From Ga0077555 sp963746315 (lineage in GTDB: Bacteria > Pseudomonadota > Alphaproteobacteria > Rhizobiales > Hyphomicrobiaceae): DNA of 64,000 nt. Location of the stretch: positions 434,001 to 498,000 of the forward strand of contig CAVVAR010000003.1 in NCBI GenBank assembly GCA_963746315.1, read 5' to 3'. Position numbers and translations under genes: made by a program. Each line of letters begins with the position of its first letter. The first letter of the stretch is position 1. The notes beneath the pieces are model-generated. The model made no database searches and was not told where the DNA came from. It saw only the letters and a program-made list of their open reading frames with translations. Shown here piece by piece: positions 29,771 through 37,768 of the stretch.

Positions 29771-30814
29771 ATGGAGAGAAGGTCAGTGGCGCAGATCACC
29801 GGAACGGACGCGATAGACAGCATCATCGGCACGCCAGAGGCTGACCGGATCGACGCAATGGCGGGTAACGATTCCGTTCTGGGTGGCGACGGCGACGATC
29901 TCCTGAAGGGTGGCGCCGGCAACGACCGCATGTCCGGCGAGGCTGGCAACGACACCTTGAAGGGCGGCTACGGCGACGACGCCTTGAAGGGTGGCATTGG
30001 CGATGATCTGCTCGAAGGTAGCGCCGGGCGCGATACGCTTCGCGGCGAGCTGGGCAACGATACGCTTCTCGGTGGCAGCGGCGACGATTTGCTTTGGGGA
30101 GAAGGCGGCAGCGATGTCATCTACGGCGGTAGCGGCAACGACGACATCAACGGCCACGACGGCACCGATCTGCTCTACGGTGGCGCCGATAACGACGTCA
30201 TCTATGACGGTCTCGGCGACGACTTCGTCAGCGGTGGCTCGGGCAACGACGTATTGCGGGCTGGCGGCGGCAACGACCGCTTCGAGGGCGGCAGCGGTTT
30301 CGATACCTTGAGCTTCCTTGGATTCTCACAGGGCATTGTCGCTGATCTTTCGAAGCACACCGTCGTCGGCAACGGCACCTCCGAGGTATGGGGGATCGAG
30401 CAACTCGTCGGCACGAACTTCGACGACGTCATGAAGGGCGACAAGCGCGACAACGTGCTGAATGGCGCCTCGGGCGACGACCATCTGCGCGGCCTGGGCG
30501 GCGCGGATACCCTCACTGGTGGTCAGGGCCACGACACGTTCAAGTTCGCGGCAAAGGACGTGGTCGGCGCCGACGGGACACACCTGGGCGTCGACGTCAT
30601 CACCGACTTCAGCTCGAACGATACGCTCGATCTGCGCGACTTCTACAAGGACCACACCGTTGCCATCGACGATGCGATCAAGTTCGAGATCGTCGACGGC
30701 GGCACCATGGTCTCCGCGCTTGTCGACGGCGGCTATGTCGATATCGTCATGCTTCAAGGCGTGGGGGGTGGGCTGGCGAGCGCCTGGGCGTCTGACGCCA
30801 TGCTCCTCGCATGA
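29771..30814 (+). CDS. RTX calcium-binding protein, smaller paralogue
   Basis: A 347-residue acidic protein made almost wholly of GGxGxDxLxGG-type nonapeptide repeats from about residue 25 to 180 (for example GGDGDDLLKGGAGNDRMSG), followed by the same C-terminal domain as its upstream neighbour: LRGLGGADTLTGGQGHDTFKF and VITDFSSNDTLDLRDFY. No signal peptide, consistent with a C-terminal type I secretion signal. The ATG at 29771 has a poor ribosome site; a GTG at 29786 with GAGAAGG just upstream, giving VAQITGTD, is a serious alternative. No enzymatic domain. Secreted calcium-binding matrix protein inferred. Confidence 0.83.
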   Translation: MERRSVAQITGTDAIDSIIGTPEADRIDAMAGNDSVLGGDGDDLLKGGAGNDRMSGEAGNDTLKGGYGDDALKGGIGDDLLEGSAGRDTLRGELGNDTLLGGSGDDLLWGEGGSDVIYGGSGNDDINGHDGTDLLYGGADNDVIYDGLGDDFVSGGSGNDVLRAGGGNDRFEGGSGFDTLSFLGFSQGIVADLSKHTVVGNGTSEVWGIEQLVGTNFDDVMKGDKRDNVLNGASGDDHLRGLGGADTLTGGQGHDTFKFAAKDVVGADGTHLGVDVITDFSSNDTLDLRDFYKDHTVAIDDAIKFEIVDGGTMVSALVDGGYVDIVMLQGVGGGLASAWASDAMLLA

Positions 30815-31048
30815 GGCGAGTCGCGCGACCGGGGCGGGCGACGCTGGTTGTCTGCGCCCTGGTTCAGCGGGCATTAAGCCTTTGGTGTCATTCTCGCTCC
30901 TGAGAAGGGGGCCTGCGAGCGACCGTCGTCGCTGGGGTCCCCAAACGTCAATCTGGTAAGCGCAGCCGCATGCGGCCCTGAGATCGCTGACGAAGCGTTT
31001 CGGCCGAATGGCCTGTCAGCGCGGCGGAACACGCCCAGGGGAGCACCG

Positions 31049-31909
31049 ATGCGCAAGATGCAGTTGCCGAGTCGAACGACGTTGCTTCTGAACGGAGCCG
31101 CGCTCGTCATCGGCATCGCGTCGCTCGGCGTGGTGCTGCGCTCGACGTTCGCCCCGAGCCAGCTGCCCTCGTGCAAGGAGCGCTTCGACAACGCGACGCG
31201 CCTCTCACTGGAGCGTGACGGCGTGCTGATGACGGCCGCGGATCTGCAGGGGCAGGCCGCCAACAGCGATTGGGGACTGACGGAAGCCGCTCGCGTGGTG
31301 AAGCTGAAGTCGGGGCCGGCAAAGACCGCTCTCGAGCTGGACCTCGCGGCGGCCCCCAGTGTCTCCAGAGACAGCGCCGCCGGGCGCGCCGGGGTTGGCT
31401 TCAATTGGGCGCCACAGTCGTTCCGCAAGCCATCAGTGGCATGCCTCAGCTTTTCGGTGTTCATACCCGAAGGTTTCAGGTTCGGTCGCGGAGGCCGTCT
31501 GCCCGGGCTGTATGGTGTCTCCGAGGACGACAGCACCGATGGCGCGGCCGAATTCTCCACCCGCTTCACGTGGGGCCATTCAGGCGAGCTCGACATCTCC
31601 GCGCAATTGCCAGGCTTGACGGAAAGTCGTTCGCTCGGTGGCAAGCGCGGCACCCTTGCCCTGGAAGCCGGAAGATGGACCGAGCTCGATCAGGAGCTGG
31701 TGCTGAATACGCCGGGCCAGAAAAACGGCATCATCCGCGTTTGGCAGAACGGCACTCTCGTCGTCGAGCGCAAGGACGTGGTGTTCAGAACCCGCGCGTC
31801 GGCGATGATCTCAGGGGTGATCGCCGAGGCAGCCGCTGGCGACGGGACCCAAGGCAAACCTGGCTCGCAGAAGATCTGGCTTACGCCGTTCGAGCTTCTC
31901 TGGCAGTAG
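31049..31909 (+). CDS. Polysaccharide lyase-like jelly-roll protein (PL14/PL20 type)
   Basis: A 286-residue protein with an N-terminal hydrophobic anchor or signal (about residues 12-35), so periplasmic or exported. The body looks like the beta-jelly-roll of polysaccharide lyases acting on uronans: FGRGGRLPGLYG (compare GGKLPGL of PL14 and PL20), then FTWGHSGEL, GRWTELDQELVLNTPGQ and GIIRVWQNGTLV, which match the GxW-x-x-x-x-Q-x-x-x-LNTPG and WxDG segments of those families. PL14 includes alginate lyases and PL20 glucuronan lyase. Its place after alg-type genes supports a uronan substrate. AGGGGAG lies 5 nt before the ATG. The assignment rests on motif memory, so is moderate. Confidence 0.65.
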   Translation: MRKMQLPSRTTLLLNGAALVIGIASLGVVLRSTFAPSQLPSCKERFDNATRLSLERDGVLMTAADLQGQAANSDWGLTEAARVVKLKSGPAKTALELDLAAAPSVSRDSAAGRAGVGFNWAPQSFRKPSVACLSFSVFIPEGFRFGRGGRLPGLYGVSEDDSTDGAAEFSTRFTWGHSGELDISAQLPGLTESRSLGGKRGTLALEAGRWTELDQELVLNTPGQKNGIIRVWQNGTLVVERKDVVFRTRASAMISGVIAEAAAGDGTQGKPGSQKIWLTPFELLWQ

Positions 31910-31931
31910 GGCTTGAGGCGCTGCGCGGTGG

Positions 31932-32948
31932 TCAGATGGCCGCCAGCGCTCTCAGGTCCGCAAGTACGCGGACATCGACACGGAGGCCGTTCCGGGCGGC
32001 CTCGGCGCGCGAGGCGTGCCGGCTAGCCCCGGGCAGGCGCACGCCCGCCTCCGACTCGATCTCTTCGGCCATCGCTGCGACGCGGTTGAGCAGACCGTCG
32101 GCGGCGCCGAGCGCCGTAGCATCGATGGCGATGATCAGTTGACCCGTGGCAGGCGGCGGGCCCTTGTCGTCGAGGAAGGCCGAGGCCTCCCCGGCGTACT
32201 GTGCGCCCGTGACGGCCGCGGCAAGCAGCTCCACCATCAGCGCCAGCGCCGCCCCTTTTGCGCCCCCTGACGGCATCAGCGTCCCCTCGAGCGCCGCCTT
32301 CGCATCCGTCGTCGGCTGACCGTGCTTGTCGATCGCCCAGCCGGCCGGAATAGGCTCCCCCTTCTGGGCCGCCGCCAGGATCTTGCCGCGTGCGACCTCC
32401 GACAGTGCCAGGTCGATCACGATAGGCGGCGCATCGCGCCGTGGTGCGGCGAACGCGATCGGGTTGGTCCCGAGGAGCGCCCGCGTGCCGCCATAGGGCG
32501 CCATCGCCGACGGCGTGTTCGCAAACATGAGTGCAACCAGCCCCGCACCGGCCAGCCGCTCGGCAACGAGCCCGAGCGCGCCGGCATGATGCGAGCGCCT
32601 GATGCCCGCTGCGGCGATTCCGGTCTCACGCGCGATCCCGGGCAGCAGTGCTACCGCGAGGTCGAGCGCCGGGTAGGCGAAGCCATGCGCCGCATCGATG
32701 GCGACGGTAGCCGCACGCGTTCGCTCCGCCGTGGGAACTGCGCGTCCATCGACCTTCCCGATGCGCGCCTGCGCTGCGTAGCTCGCAACGCGCGAAAGGC
32801 CGTGGCCCTTCTGCCCGTTTATCTCGGCCGCGACCAGCGCTCGTGCCACGCAACGAGCGTTCTCGGCGCTGGTCTCGGCCGCTTCGAGCCCGGCGGCGAC
32901 GAGGCGCTCGAGATCGTCGGACGCAATCGTCTCCGCGCCAGCGCTCAT
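31932..32948 (-). CDS. Ldh family oxidoreductase (malate/L-lactate dehydrogenase type 2)
   Basis: A 338-residue member of the Ldh_2 family (PF02615), NAD(P)-dependent 2-hydroxyacid or imine reductases. Typical blocks: the N-terminal helix with AAEINGQKGHGLSR, AAGIRRSHHAGALG (substrate His), ANTPSAMAPYGGTRALLGTNPIAFA and GAALALMVELLAA. Known members act on malate, lactate, ureidoglycolate, 2,3-diketogulonate and delta-pyrroline carboxylates; which applies is unknown. Its ATG overlaps the stop of the upstream isomerase gene by 4 nt, so the two are translationally coupled. Confidence 0.85.
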   Translation of the reverse strand: MSAGAETIASDDLERLVAAGLEAAETSAENARCVARALVAAEINGQKGHGLSRVASYAAQARIGKVDGRAVPTAERTRAATVAIDAAHGFAYPALDLAVALLPGIARETGIAAAGIRRSHHAGALGLVAERLAGAGLVALMFANTPSAMAPYGGTRALLGTNPIAFAAPRRDAPPIVIDLALSEVARGKILAAAQKGEPIPAGWAIDKHGQPTTDAKAALEGTLMPSGGAKGAALALMVELLAAAVTGAQYAGEASAFLDDKGPPPATGQLIIAIDATALGAADGLLNRVAAMAEEIESEAGVRLPGASRHASRAEAARNGLRVDVRVLADLRALAAI

Positions 32949-33547
32949 GCCTTTGCCAGCTGCCGCTCGAGCAGCTCCAGCCGATCCTGGCCCCAGAAGA
33001 ACTCGCCGCTCTCCAGGTAGTAGGTGGGTGCGCCGAACACGCCGCGCGCCAGGGCCTCGGCGGTGTACTCGTCGTGCAGCTTGTCGATCTCGGCGTCAGA
33101 GGGCGCGGCTGCCTTGATCGCATCAGCGTCGAGGCCGACGCGAGATGCCGCCGCCTTCAGTGCGTCCCAGTCGGCGAGGTTTTCCTCGCGCTCCCAGAGC
33201 GCTCGGCCCATTTCGGTGGCGAGCGCATGCGCATCCTTGCCTTGCAGTTTCGCCGCGATCAGCAGTCGCGTCCCCGCCGTCTCGTCGGACGGGAAATGCT
33301 TCGGCTGGATGACGATCGGCAGCCCGCGCGCCTCGCGCCAGCGCTTGAGCTCCTGCAGCCGGTAGGCCTGACGGGCCGGTGCCCGCTTCGGCAGCGGCAG
33401 TCCGCCCGTCTGCGGGAACACCACGCCGAACTTCGTCGGCTTGATGTCGACCGTGTGCCCGAACCGCTTGGCCATCTCGGCGAGCTTCGCGCTGCCGAGA
33501 TAGCTCCAGGGGCTGTTGAGGGTCATGTAATAGGCGATGGTGGGCAC
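32945..33547 (-). CDS. 2-hydroxychromene-2-carboxylate isomerase / DsbA-like (kappa GST)
   Basis: A 200-residue thioredoxin-fold protein of the DSBA-like family (PF01323). YYMTLNSPWSYLGSAKL carries the Ser-Pro-Trp-Ser active-site region in place of CxxC, as in kappa-class glutathione transferases and the naphthalene-pathway isomerase NahD. The C-terminal GVFGAPTYYLESGEFFWGQDRL is diagnostic. Glutathione is the likely cofactor. Start is a GTG at 33547 with GGAG eight nt upstream. Coupled to the Ldh-family gene (ATGA overlap). Confidence 0.85.
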   Translation of the reverse strand: MPTIAYYMTLNSPWSYLGSAKLAEMAKRFGHTVDIKPTKFGVVFPQTGGLPLPKRAPARQAYRLQELKRWREARGLPIVIQPKHFPSDETAGTRLLIAAKLQGKDAHALATEMGRALWEREENLADWDALKAAASRVGLDADAIKAAAPSDAEIDKLHDEYTAEALARGVFGAPTYYLESGEFFWGQDRLELLERQLAKA

Positions 33548-33886
33548 GTGGGATTCTCCGGCTCAGGGTGTGGCGGGTCGTGGGCCTGAGCATACACGAG
33601 GCCCGTGCCGCGGCGACCCCTGCAATCTGGATTAGCTCCGGCGCCCGGAGGCGTGGGGGCCGTGGAGCGCGCACGCGACATGCGGAAGGCGAATGGAAGA
33701 TCCAGTCGTCGAGCGTCCGATGTGAAGGGTAAGGACCGGCCAGAAAAGCTCGGACGATCAGATGTCAAATGTTTTTGGGTCGACGGCTTTATCCAATCTA
33801 TGTTCAACTCGCCAATCAACAGTCGCAACTCGGGCGGGCGCTTCTTAATCCCGCTTTCGCCTGATTGTGCAAACTGGGGTGCCACG
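33548..33886. other. 339-nt non-coding gap with lower G+C
   Basis: No convincing gene. Open frames here lack ribosome sites and protein-like composition. The right half (about 33770-33880) is richer in A+T than its surroundings and probably contains the promoter of the following PPOX-like gene and that of the minus-strand isomerase operon. Confidence 0.4.
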
Positions 33887-34521
33887 ATGGCATATGTTCC
33901 AACCGACGTTGTCATGAGTGCCGATGAAATCCAAGCCAAATACAAGGCCCCGTCTGCATCTCAGCAATCAAAGATTCTCGATCATATAGATGATCTATGC
34001 CGCTTGTGGATCGAGCGATCACCGTTTCTGGTGATGTCGACCGTGGACAAGGCCGGACGGCTCGACGTCTCACCAAAGGGGGACCCTCCGGGCTTCGTCA
34101 AAGTGATCAACTCGCAGACATTGGCTGTACCCGACCGGCCTGGAAACCATCGTTTCGATAGCTTTCGCAATATCCTTGCTACGGGTCGGATTGGTCTCGT
34201 TTTTTTGTGCCCAACCGAAATGAAGTCGTGAGAGTAAATGGTGCTGCGCAAGTCGTGCGCGACCAGACGCTGCGCGAGAGAATGACGATTAATGGTCGCG
34301 TGCCTGCGCTCGCCATCTTGGTCCGAGTAGAGGAGGCCTTCTATCACTGCGGCAAAGCCGTAATTCGGTCCGGGCTCTGGTCCCCCGAACGGGCCGCGAA
34401 AGTGGAGGGACTCCCGACCTATGCACAAGCTTTGCTGGCGCATGCGCAGGTGGACGTGCCCCTGGACGAGATGGAGCGGAGACTGAAGAATAACGACGAG
34501 AATCGACTTTACGACGAATAG
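33887..34521 (+). pseudogene. Pyridoxamine 5'-phosphate oxidase family protein, frameshifted
   Basis: Two frames together read as one FMN-binding split-barrel protein of about 210 residues. The first frame (33887-34230) gives FLVMSTVDKAGRLDVSPKGD, then NHRFDSFRNILATGRIGLVF; the second (from about 34207 to 34521) continues PNRNEVVRVNGAAQVVRD and ends in LYDE. Typical family members read GLLF(x)PG-x-x-E-x-LRVNG across this point. The break falls at a run of seven T (34200-34206); eight T would restore GLVFFVPNRNEVVRVNG. Such proteins often are PPOX-like flavin oxidoreductases acting on unknown small molecules. A homopolymer sequencing error is as likely as a real mutation. Confidence 0.75.
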
Positions 34522-34706
34522 GGCTCGACGCGTGCGACCCCTGCAACTGTGTTGCACCCCGGCCAGATGGTCGAAGTGGATCCAAGTACACGCATCAGCT
34601 GGGATCCGCGTGCATCAGCACGGCCTCCAACTGCCGACATGATCGGCGCCTCCGCCCCCGGCTCGGCGGCCGGGCGTGCGGTCTCTCCCGGCCTGTGCCC
34701 CCCACG

Positions 34707-35603
34707 TTATCCCTTCACGACGCGAACGAAGTTCGCGACGCTCGAGAAGTCTTTCTCGGGTGCGCCGTCGACCATGTTCATGTAGTGCCGCAGGATCGCG
34801 TGCGCCTGAGCGCCCATTGGGGTCGCGACGCCGGCGTCCTGCGACGACGATTGCGAGAGAGCGAGGTCCTTCACCATCAGCTTGGTCATGAAGCCCGGCG
34901 CATAGTCGCGGTTGGCGGGCGTCGTCGGCACGGGGCCGGGAACGGGGCAGTAGCCCGACAGCGCAAAACTGTTGCCGGTCGAGGTGGACACCACGTCGAA
35001 CAGCGTCTGGTGCGAGATGCCGAGCTTCTCCGCTAGCGCGAAGCCCTCGCAGGCGCCGAGCATGTTGATCGCCATCATCATGTTGTTGCAGATCTTGACG
35101 GCCTGCCCCGCCCCTGCGTCACCGCAGTGCACGACCTTGCGGCCCATGCCTTCCAGCACCGGTCGCGCCTGCTCGAAGGCCTCCTTCGAGCCGCCGCACA
35201 TGAAGGTGAGCGTCGCGCCCTCGGCGCCGACCGTGCCGCCCGAGACCGGCGCATCGAGCGAGAGCATGCCCGCGGCTTTGGCGATCTCGTGTGCCTGGCG
35301 CGCCTGCCCGACGTCGATCGTCGACGCGTCGATGAAGAGTGTGCCCTTCGCCGCAGCCCGGAAGACGCCTGCGCCCTCGTAGACGGCCAGCGTCTCCTTG
35401 CCGGTCGGCACCATGGTCACGACGATCTCGACGTCCTTGGCAGCCTCGGCGGCACTAGCGACCCGCTTGACGCCGGCCTGTGCGGCCTTCGTCAGGTTGT
35501 CCTCCATGATGTCGAAGCCTTTGACCTCGTGGCCCTTCTTGACCAGGTTGCCGGCCATGGGAAGGCCCATGTTGCCGAGCCCGATGAAGCCGATTTTTGC
35601 CAT
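34707..35603 (-). CDS. mmsB: 3-hydroxyisobutyrate dehydrogenase
   Basis: A 298-residue beta-hydroxyacid dehydrogenase. The N-terminal NAD site is IGFIGLGNMGLPMAGNL, the substrate-binding loop is LDAPVSGGTVGAEGATL, and the catalytic Lys is in GQAVKICNNMM. The GYCPVPGPVPTTPANRDY and FMTKLMVKDL segments match MmsB of the valine pathway (3-hydroxyisobutyrate to methylmalonate semialdehyde) rather than tartronate semialdehyde reductase. mmsA is not next to it. A second, more distant family member lies at 58550. Confidence 0.88.
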   Translation of the reverse strand: MAKIGFIGLGNMGLPMAGNLVKKGHEVKGFDIMEDNLTKAAQAGVKRVASAAEAAKDVEIVVTMVPTGKETLAVYEGAGVFRAAAKGTLFIDASTIDVGQARQAHEIAKAAGMLSLDAPVSGGTVGAEGATLTFMCGGSKEAFEQARPVLEGMGRKVVHCGDAGAGQAVKICNNMMMAINMLGACEGFALAEKLGISHQTLFDVVSTSTGNSFALSGYCPVPGPVPTTPANRDYAPGFMTKLMVKDLALSQSSSQDAGVATPMGAQAHAILRHYMNMVDGAPEKDFSSVANFVRVVKG

Positions 35604-35748
35604 GTCGTCCTCTTTGCGGTTGCGTTCGGGTGTTGGGTCACGAGACCCGCGGAGGCCGCGTAAGGGCTGTCTCCGGGTTCCGGTGAAAGGGTTGGGTCCG
35701 AGATTGGTGATGGCCTCGCCCGCAAGTCAAGCGCGGGCCCCCGATGCG

Positions 35749-37098
35749 TCACGGCATGCGCGCCACGGTCGCGGCCATCAGCGCCATGACGCCCGGCGCT
35801 GCGTCCAGACCCCACACGCCCGCGATGATCTTCTCGGCATCGAGGCCCGTACCGGCCAGCGTCACCAGCGTCCGCACCTTCTCCTCGATCTCGGCATCCG
35901 TCATCGGATTCTGGATACTGCCGCGAGCATGAAGAACGGTCGCCTCATGCCTGATGCCGTTTGTCAGGTCCACGACGACCCGCGAGCCGCCCTGCGGAAT
36001 GCTATCGTCGCGCTCGCCCTTGACCTTTGCTCTAAGCGCCACGGCCTCGGCCGACATCACCCGATCGCGGTCGAGCTCGCGCACGCCAAAGGCGCCCCAC
36101 AGGAACGGCGCCGCGACGCTGTGATGGATCGAGACGCGCGCGTCGCGTTCGTTGCGCACCTCCCGGTCGCCGCGTGCGAGCAGCAGCGCGTCTCCGCTCA
36201 CCGTGACGCTCGCGATCGATCCGGCTTCGATGTTGTGGCGCGCCTTGAGATCCAGGCACGCATCGATGATCGAGTGCATCACGATCCCGGCCGGATAGGG
36301 CTTGTAGGTGTTCGCCAGAAGCTCCCATCGCGTCCCGAGCCCGCCGATCAACTCTTTCAGGTCAGGCGCATCGCCCGCCGCACGTGCCCAGCCGAGCGGA
36401 CCGTCGATCGCACGCGGCGCGCTGTCGTAGCCGGCCTCGGCGAAGAGCGCAGCCAACAGGCCTCCGCGCGCGGCATTGCCCATGCCGACATTCTTTGCCT
36501 CCGTCGGGAGGTTCTCCACAACGCCCGCCGACTGGCTCGCAGCGATGCCGAGCGCGTGCGCGAGCTTCTCAGGAGAGAGCCCGAGCAGGGTGCCGGCGGC
36601 GACCGCGGAGCCGTAGACGCCGCACGTCGACGTGATGTGCCAGCCGCGCGCGTAGTGCCCGCCGGTCACCATGTTGCCGATCCGGCATTCGATCTCGGCC
36701 CCAAGCGCGAATGCAGTGACCACCTGCGCGCCGGTGATCGGCTTCGTCTCGGCTAGCGCCAGTGCCACGGGCGCAACGGGCGCCGTCGGATGGATCACGG
36801 TTCTCAAATGCGTGTCGTCGTAGTCGAGCAGGTTCGCCGACACCGCGTTGATGAACGAGGTCGAAAGCGGGTCCAGCCGCTCGTGCCGTCCGATCAGCGT
36901 ATGCGTGCGCGGCCCCGAGAAAGGCTCGAGCACCCGCACCGCGGTTTCGACCACGGGCGAGTACGCAACACCGACCGCCCCGCCGACGAAGTTCAGCAGC
37001 GACCGCTTGGCCTCGTGCAGAACCTCGGGCGGCAGCGCTCCCGGCGCCGTGCCGCAAACGAAATCGGCGATCGTGCGCGAGGCGGGCGAGGTGGTCAT
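35749..37098 (-). CDS. MmgE/PrpD family protein
   Basis: A 449-residue member of the MmgE/PrpD family (2-methylcitrate dehydratase, aconitate decarboxylase and related). Landmarks: DFVCGTAPGALPPEVLHEAKRS near the start, GRHERLDPLSTSFINAVSAN, YDDTHLRT with conserved His/Asp, and YKPYPAGIVMHSIIDACLDL. Without prpB/prpC neighbours the substrate is open; these orphan genes are abundant in catabolically versatile proteobacteria. A second copy of the family, only distantly alike, is at 48831. Confidence 0.85.
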   Translation of the reverse strand: MTTSPASRTIADFVCGTAPGALPPEVLHEAKRSLLNFVGGAVGVAYSPVVETAVRVLEPFSGPRTHTLIGRHERLDPLSTSFINAVSANLLDYDDTHLRTVIHPTAPVAPVALALAETKPITGAQVVTAFALGAEIECRIGNMVTGGHYARGWHITSTCGVYGSAVAAGTLLGLSPEKLAHALGIAASQSAGVVENLPTEAKNVGMGNAARGGLLAALFAEAGYDSAPRAIDGPLGWARAAGDAPDLKELIGGLGTRWELLANTYKPYPAGIVMHSIIDACLDLKARHNIEAGSIASVTVSGDALLLARGDREVRNERDARVSIHHSVAAPFLWGAFGVRELDRDRVMSAEAVALRAKVKGERDDSIPQGGSRVVVDLTNGIRHEATVLHARGSIQNPMTDAEIEEKVRTLVTLAGTGLDAEKIIAGVWGLDAAPGVMALMAATVARMP

Positions 37099-37171
37099 GG
37101 CAAAGCCTCCGAATGAGCCGTTCGGGCTATGGGAACCGCGTGGAGTAAACCGCCAAGCGCGGTCAACCAGC

Positions 37172-37396
37172 TCAGGCGACCTGCCTTACATGCGCTACTT
37201 CGCGATCGCGGACCCGTCGAACTCCATCAGCCGGTAGATCGGCGATGGCGATGGCATTTCCGCGCAAGTCCACGAACTCCACAGTGTAGCCGCCCCCGGC
37301 TCCGTGCACCATGACGATCGTTCCGACGTCGCCGGGCTCAAGTCCGTACTCGGGAACGGCACGCGTCAGTGCGACGATCTCCAACTCCTCGATCAT
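37172..37396 (-). CDS. DUF4926 domain protein
   Basis: A 74-residue protein matching the DUF4926 pattern: EIVALTRAVPEYGLEPGDVG, then GTIVMVHGAGGGYTVEF and a final strand NAIAIADL. It looks like a small SH3-like barrel. GAGGTGACCGATC precedes the ATG. It lies 11 nt after a DUF6883 gene on the same strand, a pairing I have seen in other genomes. Role unknown; the two-gene arrangement resembles toxin-antitoxin or effector-immunity pairs but nothing here proves that. Confidence 0.75.
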   Translation of the reverse strand: MIEELEIVALTRAVPEYGLEPGDVGTIVMVHGAGGGYTVEFVDLRGNAIAIADLPADGVRRVRDREVAHVRQVA

Positions 37397-37407
37397 GATC
37401 GGTCACC

Positions 37408-37749
37408 TCATGCTGGAATGGCCGTTACCAGCCGTGGTAAAGCCTCACCGTGTCTTATCATCCAGGCAACTCGAACTTGTGGATTTCGACCGTCGGGCGT
37501 AGTGAGCGGCCCGATCACCTCATACATCACGCCATGGCGACGCGTCATGCACAGCGCGACTTCGTTGTTGCCGGCATGCATGGCCAGGGCATCGCGGAGA
37601 ACTTGCCAATTGTCGAGCGCGAACCCGAACGGCACGAAAAACGCTGCTTTGGCTCGTCCGAACGGATGTGTCGGATCGAGTAGATAACCCGTGATCTTTC
37701 GCTGGTCGATGATCGCTTGATCGGCATTGGGCAGCCTCGCTATCGCCAA
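37408..37749 (-). CDS. DUF6883 domain protein
   Basis: A 113-residue protein with RLPNADQAIIDQRKITGYLL followed by HPFGRAKAAFFVPFGF and a central Trp-containing helix (DNWQVLRDALAMHA), the pattern of DUF6883 proteins. The only start seen is TTG at 37749, with GAGGGAG immediately upstream, so the exact start is uncertain. It follows the LLM oxidoreductase gene by 19 nt and precedes the DUF4926 gene by 11 nt. In other genomes the DUF6883 module also appears at the C-terminus of polymorphic-toxin-like proteins (from memory), so a toxin-like origin is possible. Confidence 0.7.
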   Translation of the reverse strand: MAIARLPNADQAIIDQRKITGYLLDPTHPFGRAKAAFFVPFGFALDNWQVLRDALAMHAGNNEVALCMTRRHGVMYEVIGPLTTPDGRNPQVRVAWMIRHGEALPRLVTAIPA

Positions 37750-37768
37750 TCTCCCTCAATTGTGGCGC

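Noticed and set aside
27159..30814. Mannuronan C5-epimerase (AlgE type) for the RTX genes
   Set aside because: RTX repeats alone are not enough; I see no parallel beta-helix A-module or DPHD-type active site in either protein.
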